Shown here piece by piece: positions 47,408 through 58,535 of a stretch of 64,000 bases of DNA. Within the stretch, counting starts at the first letter, position 1. Each line of letters starts with the position of its first letter. A program made the translations under genes and the position numbers. This DNA comes from Zea mays (Eukaryota > Streptophyta > Magnoliopsida > Poales > Poaceae), in contig NC_050104.1 of the NCBI RefSeq assembly GCF_902167145.1, positions 100,575,849 to 100,639,848 of the forward strand, given 5' to 3'. The notes beneath the pieces were generated by a model. It was not told where the DNA came from, made no database searches, and saw nothing but the letters and a program-made list of their open reading frames with translations.

Positions 47408-48061
47408 GTGGCCCCCGGGCCCACCTCAGGGGAGGATGCGAGCCTGCAGGTGGGGCCAAAGCTTGTACCTTGCCTCAATATGGCCTGAGCGGTGATTGGG
47501 GCGCCATCTTAGCACACCTGCTAACGCGCTGCGCTAATTTAGCGCATCTGTCGACGCACCTGCTGTCAATCCGCCTACGGTCACGTCAATTGCCATATCT
47601 GTCCCCGCGCGCGGCTGACTGACCCACGACCCCCATGTCTGGAGGTTCCATCGGGCCACGCGCGGGGTGCCTCGTTGATGTCGCCTTGGTTAAAAAATAT
47701 CCTTCTGCAGTAGCCTTGAAGCGGCGCACGATCGTGCATGGCGGTTCGCTTTTTCCGCACTCGGAGACCGGCACACCAGCTGTATGACATGTGGATCCGG
47801 TCCCCCGTGTCAGAGACTGGGCCGCCTGGGCACTAGGTGCGCGTCGGACGGGATTTCTTGCAGCGTCTCGGGGCACAAGCGGGAGAGTTTTCCTAGAAAA
47901 GGGATTCACCCTGCGTGCAGTAGTTACGCTTTCGCATTCTCTCCCAATCGCTTGTGCCCCTTTGCCTTCGTGCTTCCACGCTTGCGTCGCCGGCTACACC
48001 CCCTTTGTCCTCGTGCTCCTCGGTTCCACGCCTGCACCGCCACACATGCCTTGGCCTCGCT
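47408..48061. other. Spacer between Tat 3' LTR and antisense ORF
   Basis: No gene assigned. Open frames run through it on the plus strand because it is GC-rich, but nothing in them resembles the downstream family before about 48080. The sequence just before, cgcttccag (48075-48083), looks like a splice acceptor, so an upstream exon may lie here. Confidence 0.4.
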
Positions 48062-50940
48062 CGGTCACCCTAATCGCTTCCAGGGTGAGGAAGAGCTCAA
48101 CCTGGTGCACGACCTGCTTGGGTGGAGCGCGCCAACGCTCGTCGAAAAGATCTGCGCCGACGCCGCTCCCCTCGGCGATCTCGCCGTCGGGGAGTTTGTT
48201 CTATTCGTCTCCTACGTCTCCTGCAGGTTGGCTCTGCCGATCTCGCCTTTCTTCCTGTTGCTGTTTGAGGAGTTCGGGCTCCAGCTTCAGCACCTCACGC
48301 CCCACTCCATCCTCCAGGCGGCCATCTTCGTCCACCTCTACAAGATGTTGGTGGGGGTGGCCCCCTGCACTTCCCTCTTCCGCCATTTCTTCGTCTTGGT
48401 GAAGTCTGTGAAGGCTAAGGACCACCTCGGTGCCTACTACTTCCAGACGAGGTCAGATTCAGTCGTGGCCTACACCCCCACCCTCAGCGGCGCGAGGTGG
48501 GAAAACTGGCGCAACGACTAGGTGATCGCCAGCGCTGAGGCCAACAACCGCCTCGTCCTGCCGAGCGACGGGCCAGCACTCGACCGGAAGCATTGGAGGG
48601 CCAAGCCATCCCTTAGGCCAGAGTTCCTGCCTGTGTTGGACAGGATCAAGGTCTTGGCAACCGGTGGTCTGACCTCGATGCACATGGTCAGCGATTTCCT
48701 GAAGCGCCGGATCATGCCGCTACAGAGGAGGCCGCGCCTGTGCTGCTGGTTCACCGGCCCAAATGACATTGGCAGGATCCAGCGTGGGCTGGGGACCGAC
48801 CAATCCTGGTAGGAGCTGGAACTCCTGGTGAAGGGGATTACTAGGGAGGCCTTTGTCCCCGAATCCCTGATCCTCCCCTAGGACACCCCGACGCTCTATG
48901 ACGATCCAGGGCTAAGGGTGGCGATCCTGGCCACGCTGCCGACCCTCGACGACAGCGGCGTGGCGGTACATCAGACCGGCGGCCGGGAACGCCTCCGTGG
49001 GATCTGGATCCCTAGTGTACCGGCTAGGGACCCTAGCCCACCAGTGGGGCTCCTAGTGCCGGTCCCGTCGTGGCCCCTAGCCCCATGGACAAGGGCAAGG
49101 GGCCTGCAAGCAGCGCCTCTGCCCTAGGTGGTTCCAGGGGGTCGGAGGAGGAGAGGCGATGCAGGCTGCGTCGCGCTGATGGGTCGCTCGTTTCAGAGCC
49201 GGCTCGGAAACGCCAGAGGACCGCAGGCGGGACCAAGGGGGCAGCTCCTAGGCCCCCAGCATGTAGGGGCGCGCTAGTCCCGTGGTCCCGCCGCCACCAC
49301 CACCATCTGAAGGTGATCACCCCCGGGAGCACCAGCAGCAGCAACAACAACATCAACCACCGCCGCCAACGCAGCAACAGCAGCAGGAGCGGCGGTCGTC
49401 CCGCTTCCAGGGTCGCTAGAAGGTCCAGGGCCCCAAGTAAGTGTAGCCCCTTTTTTCCACTAGTCTAGTTATCATGCCGACGGGTCTTAACCCATCCTTT
49501 GTTTGTTAGGGCTTCTTCCCCCTCTGCCCCCAAGGTCGCGCCTCCTCCGCCAGGTACCAGGCCCGCCGGCGGGTCTGGCTCTCAGCAGCAGGAATCTGTT
49601 GAGAGTGGCATCGGCGGTCCGCACCCCGCTGCCACCGAGAAAGCGCCACCAGGCTCCCATGCTCCAGCTGGGGGTCTGGCAGGAGCGGCACCGGCGTCAA
49701 GCGGCATCGCAGCGGTGGAGGAGGTCCCAACTGCGCCCACTCCCGCCATCGAGGGTGACGCGGGGGGCGTGTCTAGCTCCATCACGCCGCCCACTCCGGA
49801 GGAGATGGAGGTGGTTTTTGGGCGGTGGCTCCGGTCCGGCGCCGAGCCAGAAGCAGCGCCAGTCCCCCTCCCTCGGGTGCTGCCTCGTGCCCATCAGGCT
49901 CTTCATGAGACTGAGGCGGCATTCCTGCGGGAGTGGGAGGTGCTTGAGGCTGAGCACCAGTGCCTTAGTGACTGGCACACCCAGCTGGAGGAGCGCACCA
50001 AGGCGGCGTCCCGCCAGTTCGCCTCTGAGCGGTCCGAACTCGAGCGGGACCACAAGGAGTACAAAAGGGGCCTCCAGAAGGTGTTCGCCAGGGAGCTGGA
50101 GGCGTCCCGGTGAGAGAAGAAGGTGGCCAGGAGGGAGGAGGCCGCGAGCCAGAGGGAGGCCCTAGCAACAGAGTACAAGAGCATGTTGAGTGCTCTGGAC
50201 AAGACCCTGGAGGCCCAGCGGGTCCAGCAAGTGGAGGCTAAGAAAGGATGAAGAAATGGCAGCAGGAGCTGGACGACAAGGCCAGCGACTTCGCCCTCAC
50301 CGAAGAGAACCTCAAGGCGATGGAGGAGTCCTTGGGTAGGCGAGAGGCGGATCTCGCCAGGCGAGAGACAAACCTCGCCTTCTAGGAGGAAATGCTTGAA
50401 AGGTAGGGCATGTTGCTGGCCGAGCACGAGCTCGAGGCGGAGGAGAAGGAGAAGAAGCTGGAAAAGCGGGTCCACCAGTTCAAAGCGGCGCAGGCGGTGC
50501 CGGGTCCCCAGGAGACGGAGGCCACCAAGAAGGCCCTAGAAGATCTCCAGGCAGAGCACCGCGCTAGGGTTCAACGGATAGCTGAGTGGGCCGGTGAGGC
50601 GAGCACGATGCTGGTGCCACTGGGGATGAGTCCCATCCTAGTGTCGGAGCTGCCAGCGTCGATCTCCGACGCCCTCCCGGTGCTGGACTCCGCTGCCGAT
50701 CGCATTCGTCGCTTAGACCAGATCCTCGGTGCCTGCCTGGGGGTAGACGGCAGCAGGCTCTGCCAGGGGGTGGTGGACTACATGCTGACGTGCTTCGGGA
50801 GCCACAACCCAGCCATGTCCTTGGCACTGGTGCTTGATGGTTCGGTGGCCGCCACAGAAGACGCCGCCCGGGAGAGAGTCCAAGACGCCGTGGAGATGGT
50901 GGCCATGCGCTTCCAGCACGACCCTGCCGATGTCGAGTAG
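48062..50940 (+). pseudogene. Antisense additional ORF of Tat element (putative gypsy-type transposon protein, PF04195-like)
   Basis: The N-terminal part (about 48084-48520) has the layout of the plant putative gypsy-type transposon family: EELNLVHDLLGWSAP, ALPISPFFLLLFEEFGLQ, LTPHSILQAAIFVHLY, SVKAKDHLGAYYFQTR. It continues in the same frame past TAG at 48519, 48810 and 48879. A low-complexity middle follows, with a probable intron (GTAAGT at 49437, TTGTTAG at 49503-49509). The C-terminal part is a long Glu/Lys/Arg-rich coiled coil (LREWEVLEAEHQC, SELERDHKEYKRG), broken by TGA at 50111 and a frameshift near 50240, ending at TAG 50938-50940 after RERVQDAVEMVAMRF. Function unknown. Transcribed, if at all, opposite to the element's pol. 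Confidence 0.78.
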
Positions 50941-51791
50941 CTTGTATCTATAAAGACAAGCCTAGGGTTCCGCTTGAAGGTGGATGTAATAATCTTTGGA
51001 CACATAACATACTTTTGCGAACCGTTAATTTAATAGCATCAGAACTTATCTGTATGTTATTTGCTTTTGCTATGTGTGATGTCACCAACTTCCACTTGGT
51101 ACTCGGCCCCCTGGGATACAGGCTCGACGTGTCGAGGCTGGATACCAGCACACCAAAGAAAGAATTGGTGACCCGCCCCCCAGGAGGTAGTCTGGACTGG
51201 GACCTGGACCTGTACACAGCTTTGGCTAGGAAGTTTTAGTAGCACACCCATAGGACCCACCGTCGGTATCTTTCATCCTTTGATTCATGCTAGAGGCCCT
51301 GCAGGACTTAGCCTGTGAAGCCAAGCCGTATGTCCGGACCCACAGGATCATAGCTCCAAATACTAGGGTACCCGTTGCAGAGTGGTGGAGGTGTAGGCTT
51401 AGGGTACGGAACCAGGCTAAGCGGCTACACAGCTCCGGGCCACTCTAGGAAACGAGCGCCCATTCTCTAGAACTGGACCCGTAGGTTGTCGGACCCCCTG
51501 TAGCGGCAGAGGGGTCCTGAACTGCAAGCCTGGCTTACTCAATTCAGATGTCATTATACCAGCAAGGGTGGGAACTGTATGGGTAGTTTAGATAAAAAAT
51601 AATGCTCGTAAATTGAAGTAGAATGAACCTTCACAAAAGCTCCTCTGGGGGGTAAATTCTTTCCTTATAACTTGATATACATGGGTGCAGACCAATAGGC
51701 CGGGCTTACAAGGGCGGACCTCACCGGATTGACGTACACAAATGCAGAACCCAGTTACAAAGGAAGAAAACTCAACCCCCCAGTTTCGCTT
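50941..51791. other. Spacer between antisense ORF and integrase of Tat element
   Basis: No gene seen. 3' UTR of the antisense ORF and of pol meet here (convergent). Contains ggacccgtagg/ggacccacagg-like words shared with the element's LTR. Confidence 0.45.
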
Positions 51792-52567
51792 CTATGGGTA
51801 GAACTTATAGAGATGCTCTATGTTCCAGGGATTGGGAAGAGGCACTCCTTCAGTTGTGGCAAGGCGGACACACCCGGGTCGGCATATTTTCGTCACCTTG
51901 AAGGGTCCCTCCCAGCTGGGGGAGAGTTTGTGGAGCCCTTCTCGGTTCAGTACTCGCCTTAGGACCAGGTCTCTGACCCTGAGCTCCCTACTATGCACGA
52001 ACCGTTGGTGGTAGCGCCTGAGCGCCTGATTGTACTGTGCATTTCGGATCGCCGCTCGCCATCTGCGCTCGTCGATGAAGTCCACGTCCTCATGTAGTAG
52101 TTGTTCCTGCATAGACTCATTGAAAGACTGGACCCGTGGGGAGCCCATAATGATTTCTGGGGGATGGCAGGCTTCGGCTCGTAGACCAGGAAGAACGGGG
52201 TCTCCCCGGTAGCTCAGTTGGGTGTGGTCCGGTTCCCCCATAGCGCGGACGGAAGCTCATTGACCCAATTTTCACCATGCTTTTTCAAGAAGTCATAGGT
52301 GCGTGTCTTGAGTCCCCTGAGGATTTCTGCGTTTGCCCTCTCCGCCTGGCCGTTGCTCCTGGGATGAGCCACAGGCGCAAAGCAGAGCTGGGTGCCGATG
52401 CCCTCGCAATACTCTTGGAAGAGCCAACTTGTAAACTGGGTCCCGTTGTCTGTAATGATACGGTTTGGGACCCCAAATCTACAGACAATCGACCTGAGGA
52501 AAGCATCAGCACCACCCTGGGTGATATTGATCACAGGGGTGGCCTCTGGCCACTTTGTGAACTTGAC
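51792..52567 (-). pseudogene. Tat-clade integrase, C-terminal part
   Basis: The minus-strand frame starts at the insertion point of the next element with VINITQGG, then CRFGVPNRIITDNGTQFTS (second catalytic Asp), FAPVAHPRSNGQAERANAE (catalytic Glu) and LKTRTYDFLKKHGENW. A frameshift near 52220 precedes RRWRAAIRNAQYNQ, YHQRFVHSRELRVRD, LVLRRVL and LSPSWEGPFKV, the GPF/Y-type C-terminal module, and ends at 51792-51794. The first catalytic Asp and the HHCC finger are not present. Confidence 0.85.
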
Positions 52568-52570
52568 GAT

Positions 52571-55500
52571 TGTAACACCCCAGGTGTTACCTTGGCTAGA
52601 GCCACTTTGGCACTAGAAGCTGTTTTCACAAAGGTAAAGACTTAGGGCACCACATGAGAACTTTGGAGCTCTTGTGCTAATCAAGTGGCCAATGGCATAA
52701 GAAGCATTACTCTAATCCTTGCACACTTGCTACCTTGGGTAATAAGGGGAGAAGAACCCTAGACCTCTCAAATGCCCTACCTTCCAAAACCCTAAGTAAA
52801 AGGGGGGAAAGAGAGTGAACAAGGGTGCAAGTGTGTGTAACTTTTGCCCAAACCCTAAACAACATTGTAACCATTATTTAAGAGGGGGAAATATTGCAAA
52901 AAGGCCCCTGGAGAAACCCCAATTCAAATCTCCAAGTGGATAGAGAGCTAGAGCTCTCTATTTCCCTCTAAGTCACATTTTTGCCCTAATTCAAAGACCA
53001 GCCGTGTTCACTTTGAAGATGGCGCCAAAACCACTTGGGTTCTATACCAAAAATGTGCTATACCACTTAAGGCACCCCCTGGAAAAATTTGAGGCCGAGA
53101 CTCAGACGTTTGACAACACTAGACATCAGTTTTGTCGCTAAGCGGGCAGTGAGACAAACCAGATTTGGCGCCCGTCTATCTCCCTATCTAGGGCGTATCA
53201 TCCCTTGGAACTCACACATGTGAGATAGCCCTAGGTGCCAGGAGGAGGTCTGCGCCGGATTCATGGCGAGATTCTCACGTTTGCGATCTCTGGAAGCGTT
53301 TGAACATTGGAAGAAACTCACTGCCACGTGTTTGACGCCTTCTGCCCGCGCCAGAGCACGCTCGCGCGCGCCCTCGCATGCCCCGCGCCACGCCCGAGCC
53401 AAACCCGCGCCGTGGCCCGCGCCCGAGCTTATAAAGCCCTCCCAGGCTTCGGCTACACCCTTCCGCACACCCTCCACACCTCGCCGGAGTTAGCTCGTCG
53501 CCGTTTGCCCGTGCGCAGCGAGTCCGCGGCCGCCCAACCCCTCTGCCACCGTAGACCGGCCAGCAGAGCCATTCCCAACCCCGTCCTGCCCTCGGGGAAG
53601 CTTGTGCACACCTCCGTGAGGCTCCTCGCGCAAGGAATCGGAGTTTCCTTCGCCGGAGAAGCCAGTCCACGCTCGCCGGAGCTCTCGCCCCCGCCGGAGT
53701 ACGTGGACCGGGTAAACCACCCCACCACCCTTCAATTCCTTGTGCACATAGTAGCTGCGTAACCCCGTGATGCTCACCGTGCCCTCGGATTGAACCAGTT
53801 CGCCGTGGTTTGGCCGGTATACTCGCCGCCGACGAGGACACCCGCCTGCCCGTGTGGACCGGGCGATTCCGGCCATCTCCGACGTCGAGCCGTACCTCGA
53901 CGTGACCACCAGAGTCTCCCCGAGCCGACCCCACCCTTCGCCGGACCTCCCTCGCCGCCGGTAAGCCGCGCCGCCCTTTTCTTTCCCGCGGTTACTGTTT
54001 CAGTGAGGGGAAGGACTGCGGGTGAGAGGGAAGAAAGGTCAGGGGGTTTTGTGAAATGTCAGAGACACAGGGGAATAGTGGCGTGGGGGTAGATTTGTGA
54101 AGGTGTATTTAGTTTAAACCTAGGGACCTCGGTGTAAACTGTTTTTCCAGAAAACCTTAATTAAATCTGTTTTTAAACTGAACAGCAACTTTGAAAATGC
54201 ATAACTTCTGTTTAAATCATCCAAATTTGGTCAAACCAATTTTGTCAGACTCCAATTAATGTAACCTATTTAAGAAAAATATAAAACCCCTTGGTACTGT
54301 GGAAAACTTAAAAGTTCTGATTTAATGATAGTTTTGGCCAAAAGCTAAATAATAGTAAGAAAAATAGTTAGGCTATTTGACTAGGGTTAGGAAAATTTGG
54401 AGAAGTTTATATTTACCTACTAACCTGTTTAAAAATGTTAAACCTCTCTGTCCACTCCATTTAAGTTAACTTTACCCTTTATTCTAAAATATGCTTAAGG
54501 ATAAGGAAAATAGAAAATGCAACTTAATTAATGAACCAGAGAGTACTTCTATTTTTGTTAGGTTACTTATTCAATATAGTTCACTGGAAAAATATATCAT
54601 CCCCTGGTTTAGCACAAATTAAGTAGGATATCTTTTATTTTAATAAAACAAGGATAACTTAGAAAAACCCTACAAAAATGACCCCAAGGTAAAAACACCC
54701 CCACCTTTGGGATAACTATTGTTTTATTAGAAAGAGCTTAGGAAAAATAAGAAATCTGTTGTTTGACATTTTTCAAATAATAATGTAGTAGAAAGTGCCT
54801 TTTTGGCATTAAACTTAAGAAAAGCATAACTAAATAACCACCCCTTAGTTTTCTGTGATTTTTAGCCCAGAGGCCTATTATTACCATAGGATGCCAACAA
54901 AAATAACCTTTAGGGCAGAACCTACCCCCAACTAAGAGGTGTAGTGTGAAGTGGCCCATTTTGCCTAACTTTTGTTATTTTTGTTTAAAGCCTAACTTTT
55001 ATACTTTAAGCCTCAAATTCTTAAAACAAGCTAGAATAACCAGTGACAACCCACTGTAATTTTTACAGAATTTTTAGAAATTATTAAAACCCTATTGTAG
55101 TTCAAACCTACACTAAAAGCCCTAAATGGAAATTAAGGAAAGAAAAATGAAAGATGTGAATAAATGTTGTCCCAAAAACTTTGTAATCAGTCCACTAAAA
55201 TATATCGAGGCAATACCAAACCACTATGTTATCCTCAAAGAAAACCTAAGATTAAAGGGTCATAAGTCTATGTATCTACATATATATACCACTAGAAGCC
55301 CCACGCGACTAAGAAACCCTAAGTTACTTCTTGAATTAGTTCTTTTACATAAATGTTATTAAATCATGCATAATCATGACATACATGTTCATTGCATTCG
55401 ATAGACTGTAATCTTGCTGACGGAGAGTACATCCTCGTGCCGGAGCAAGGAGCTGCTCAGGAGGTAGCCCCAGATCCAGCACCCGAGCCTGCACCAGAGG

Positions 55501-56933
55501 ACCTGCCAGCCACTGCTTTGGAAGGCAAGCCCCGGTTTATGCATAACCTGTTATTTATGCTACTTTACTTCACTTAATGATTGTAGGAATGATTGTGCAC
55601 TTAAGTGTAGGAATTGTTTGAAACCCTAGTTGCATTACCTCAGGATTCCCTTTGAGATGGATACTAGTATGCTAGGTCGAGTAGCTGCTTTCTTAAGTAG
55701 GATCTCGGTAGAAGACGAGTGATTTTTCTAGCACTCGCGCGAGGTCAGGACATTGATCGTACCCACTTTCATATCATACTGATGTTGGTTGTGGACAACA
55801 ATCCATGGGGATTGGTTGTCCACGGGATAAAATGTGAATAAGGATTAAGGTGTGGTACCGTGAGTCAAGCGTTTGAACGTACTAAGCACATGCCGAGAAA
55901 TATGGTAAATCGGTAAGCCTAGTACCTGAGTGAACCTGGCAGTGGACATATCCCCTCACGCGTCCTGAGACGAGGTCTCCCATTCCGGTTATGGTGGGTA
56001 CAAGTGCGGTCACTGCACGACGGCCAGTCGGGGTCAGTGGGGCATTGTACGCCAAGGCGGTGAGCCCTGATCTGCTGACGGGGAATCAATGGGGACGGTT
56101 GATGTGTGTGGGGACGGAGTGCCCCTACATGTCGTGTGTTTAGGTTTACCTTGCAAGGATAAAAACTTGATTCGAATCGTCTGCTTCTCGCAGCTAATGA
56201 GACTGCTTGATCCATGCTGCTACATTGAGTAACAAGTGGAATGATGCGGAGATGATATAATATGTTGATTGCTAAAATGTTTGCTACTTTGTATGAGTAG
56301 ATAGTTCACTTTTAGCCTTAAGAGAGTCACACTTAACTTTGACTAAGTTAAAATCTTGATTTAGAAACTCAGCTAGTGCTTTTGGCAACCAAACCCCACA
56401 GCCAAACAGCTGCATGTCTAGAGGTAGAGGAGTAGACTCCTCACACCGGGTAAGTCTAGCTGAGTATTAGTATACTCAGCCTTGCTTGTGGCATAATTTT
56501 TACAGGTTCTCTAGAGGAGATGGTTGCTGGGATAACTTGGCCGTCCACCTTGCCACCGGGTTGGACTGTTGAGTGGGACCCTGCCTCAGCCGAGGAGGAG
56601 CATGAGGAGTGATGGGACAGGCTTCCCCATCTCTCTGTTTGATTACCGTTAGTTTTATTCCGCTGCACTTCGAACAATGATGGCTACTTTTGCAAAAACT
56701 CCGATGATGATGATGGTGATGTAATAATTTAACATTGTGACATGTATGGTTTTATGCTTTATTGTATTTGCTCTGTGACTCACCTTCGAGTGAGATTGTG
56801 GTACTTGATCCTGTCAGTGGCCGTGTCGGACTAGATCCGAGGGATTGACGGGTTATTCCCATTTAAGTGTGGTCTAGCCTCTAAGGCGGGACTTGGACAC
56901 TTAAGTTGGCATAATTCGGGCAGTTCTGCCACA
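52571..56933 (+). repeat. Gypsy 5' LTR (4363 bp)
   Basis: TGTAACACCC...TTCTGCCACA. Contains a TATA box (CTTATAAAGCCC at 53428-53439), a GC-rich transcribed part 53340-53960, and an AT-rich section 54100-55400. Apparent short frames inside are not conserved coding sequence. The partner copy begins at 63197. Confidence 0.92.
53428..53439 (+). promoter_or_regulatory. TATA box of the young gypsy LTR
   Basis: CTTATAAAGCCC about 860 bp into the LTR, followed by C-rich sequence typical of a grass transcription start region. Confidence 0.6.
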
Positions 56934-56935
56934 GC

Positions 56936-56950
56936 TGGTATCAGAGCTTG
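56936..56950 (+). other. Primer binding site, tRNA-Met type
   Basis: TGGTATCAGAGCTTG, two bases after the LTR end. Complementary to the initiator tRNA-Met 3' end, as in most plant gypsy chromoviruses. Confidence 0.9.
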
Positions 56951-57357
56951 TACCACCACAGAGGAATCAATAAAATATAAATACCATCAATTTTCTAAAT
57001 AAAACTTGATAGAAACAAGGTTGGATAGATAGTAGGACGAACAGGATAGACCTAGGACGTGAAGCCTTAGGGTAATAGAAGGGTAGCTAGGTGGCTAAGT
57101 AACTAGGCCCTACAGGCCACTTTTACAGGATGGGAGTTCCTCCCTACTCCTTTTATCTTGAGGTGAGGTCGTTCAGGACGAGCATGCATGCATTCATAAT
57201 TAAGCAAATGGATAACTGAGTAAAGGACTTAAAAACAAGATAACAACCAACTAGGTCCTTAGTGCCTTTTCACTTAACTAGAGAAGGGCTGAGTTTTATT
57301 TTTTTCCTTGTTCTTTTTACAATTCTTTTTCTTTTACTTACGCTTAACCGTACACAG
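56951..57357 (+). other. Leader between PBS and additional ORF, intron-like
   Basis: No ORF. It ends with a long pyrimidine tract (tgttctttttacaattc, then tttttcttttacttacgc), a branch-point-like CTTAAC and ACACAG directly before the ATG at 57358. A possible 5' splice site GAG|GTGAGG is at 57162/57163. Confidence 0.5.
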
Positions 57358-58227
57358 ATGACTTCCCACGGATCCTCCGATGACGGAAATGCACTGACCC
57401 ACACTGACGGACTTGCACGAGAGGGCTTTCCCCGCATTTTGTGGGAAGTACTTCAGGGGGCCGGATACACGACACCCCCTCAGTACGCGGTGCAGCAGTT
57501 CGAGAAGCACCGGGTGCCCCGCTGTAGGGTGAGGATGACTTTGGAGCCTCATCCCCTGCAGCCAGGCTGGCGCTCCTTGGACTCAGAGTCTTTCGGGTAC
57601 CGGGCAGAGGACACGATCGAGGCGATCGCTCTGCATGGGTTGACTACCTTCTGCGGATTCCATCCCTTGGAGCTGGCTACCCACCCCATTGGCTTGTTCC
57701 CCGCTGAGAAGGAGGACGACCCAATGTGGAAGGATCGGGTGGAGCATGCCAAGGACATCTGGGCCATCTACCCAGGTCAGACTGCGCATTTGACAGTACG
57801 GTGCATGAATGTTCTGTACCGTCTGCAGGTGATGCGCGGTGAGGCAATGTCCCATCTGATGGCACTGCTGGAGGCAACAAAGATCACATTGGATAACAGA
57901 GAGGAACTCGTGGTTGATTTATCTCAAGAAATGGTGGAGAAGGACTTGCAGGTGGAGCAGCTATCCACTGATATTCAGGAGTTGGAGGAGCTGGTAGGCA
58001 CCAGGGAGAACACCATCGAGGTCCTCGAGGATCAGCTCATTAACACTCAGCAGCAGCTTGCTGAGGCTAACGAGCACCTGGACATGCACCACCAGGAGAT
58101 CTAGGACCAGGAGGCCAACGAGGACGTCGACATTGAGGGAGGAGATGATCCTGCCTCCAGTGTGGACACTGCTGGCTCGGGAAGACCACCTTCCCCCGAG
58201 TCAAGTGTTGCTTCGTTCGCTCACTAG
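57358..58227 (+). pseudogene. Additional ORF upstream of gag, globular domain plus coiled coil
   Basis: 289 codons from ATG 57358 to TAG 58225-58227, with one in-frame TAG (58102-58104, after HHQEI). Residues 20-100: ILWEVLQGAGYTTPPQY, HRVPRCRVRMTLEP, a turn with PGWRSL, then DTIEAIALHGLTTF, a pattern that could fold alpha-beta-beta-beta-alpha. Residues 100-185: conserved-looking HPLELATHPIGLFPA, AKDIWAIYPGQTAHL and RCMNVLYRLQVMRGEAMSHL. Residues 185-250: strong coiled coil (VEQLSTDIQELEELVG). Acidic tail. I recognise the type only as a protein seen in grass retroelements. It has no gag, protease or pol motif. An open frame continues upstream to 57262 but starts in the pyrimidine tract, so I choose the ATG at 57358. 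Confidence 0.75.
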
Positions 58228-58535
58228 GTGTCCAGGGTAGGCTTAGAAGTCGGACAGTCGGACTCCTCGCAGCTAGCTTAGCTTTTGCACCCTTGGGGTA
58301 CTAGGCTAGTTAGAGTTGAGTCATTTTGGAACAATTTGATGTAACTGTGTTAAACTCTCTTGGGAGCTTGTTTGATGGATGCTTTTATCAGTTTAAAATT
58401 GGAAGGGAGAATCTATGCCTCTTAAAATCCCTTTTGTTGAAGTCGGAATCTTTCATGCTGTTTTTAACTTTGTCCTCGTGATAAAAATCTTGAATTTTGG
58501 AATTGTGGTGTTAAGAAAGTATGTGGATTTTTCAG
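58228..58535 (+). other. Inter-ORF spacer, intron-like
   Basis: No ORF. T-rich towards its end (ctgtttttaactttgtcc, then gtggatttttcag) and ends in CAG exactly at the gag ATG. Could be the 3' part of an intron used to express gag. Confidence 0.5.

Larger units (their letters stand above)
46317..52570 (-). mobile_element. Tat-clade Ty3/gypsy element, 3' half only
   Basis: Minus-strand element: 3' LTR at the left (46317-47407), a plus-strand (antisense) additional ORF (about 48062-50940), and the C-terminal part of integrase on the minus strand (51792-52567). The integrase and the antisense ORF between integrase and 3' LTR are known features of the Tat clade (Grande, RIRE2 and relatives). The rest of pol, gag and the 5' LTR are not in the window, because the plus-strand gypsy element inserted at 52571 in the integrase frame and runs past the right edge. 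Confidence 0.82.

Noticed and set aside
51057..51260. Short frames on both strands between the Tat antisense ORF and integrase
   Set aside because: No motif and no conserved feature; spacer sequence.
53307..54092. Possible host gene in 53300-54100 (TATA box, GC-rich frames)
   Set aside because: It lies wholly inside the gypsy 5' LTR, and its first part is repeated in the 3' LTR at the window end.
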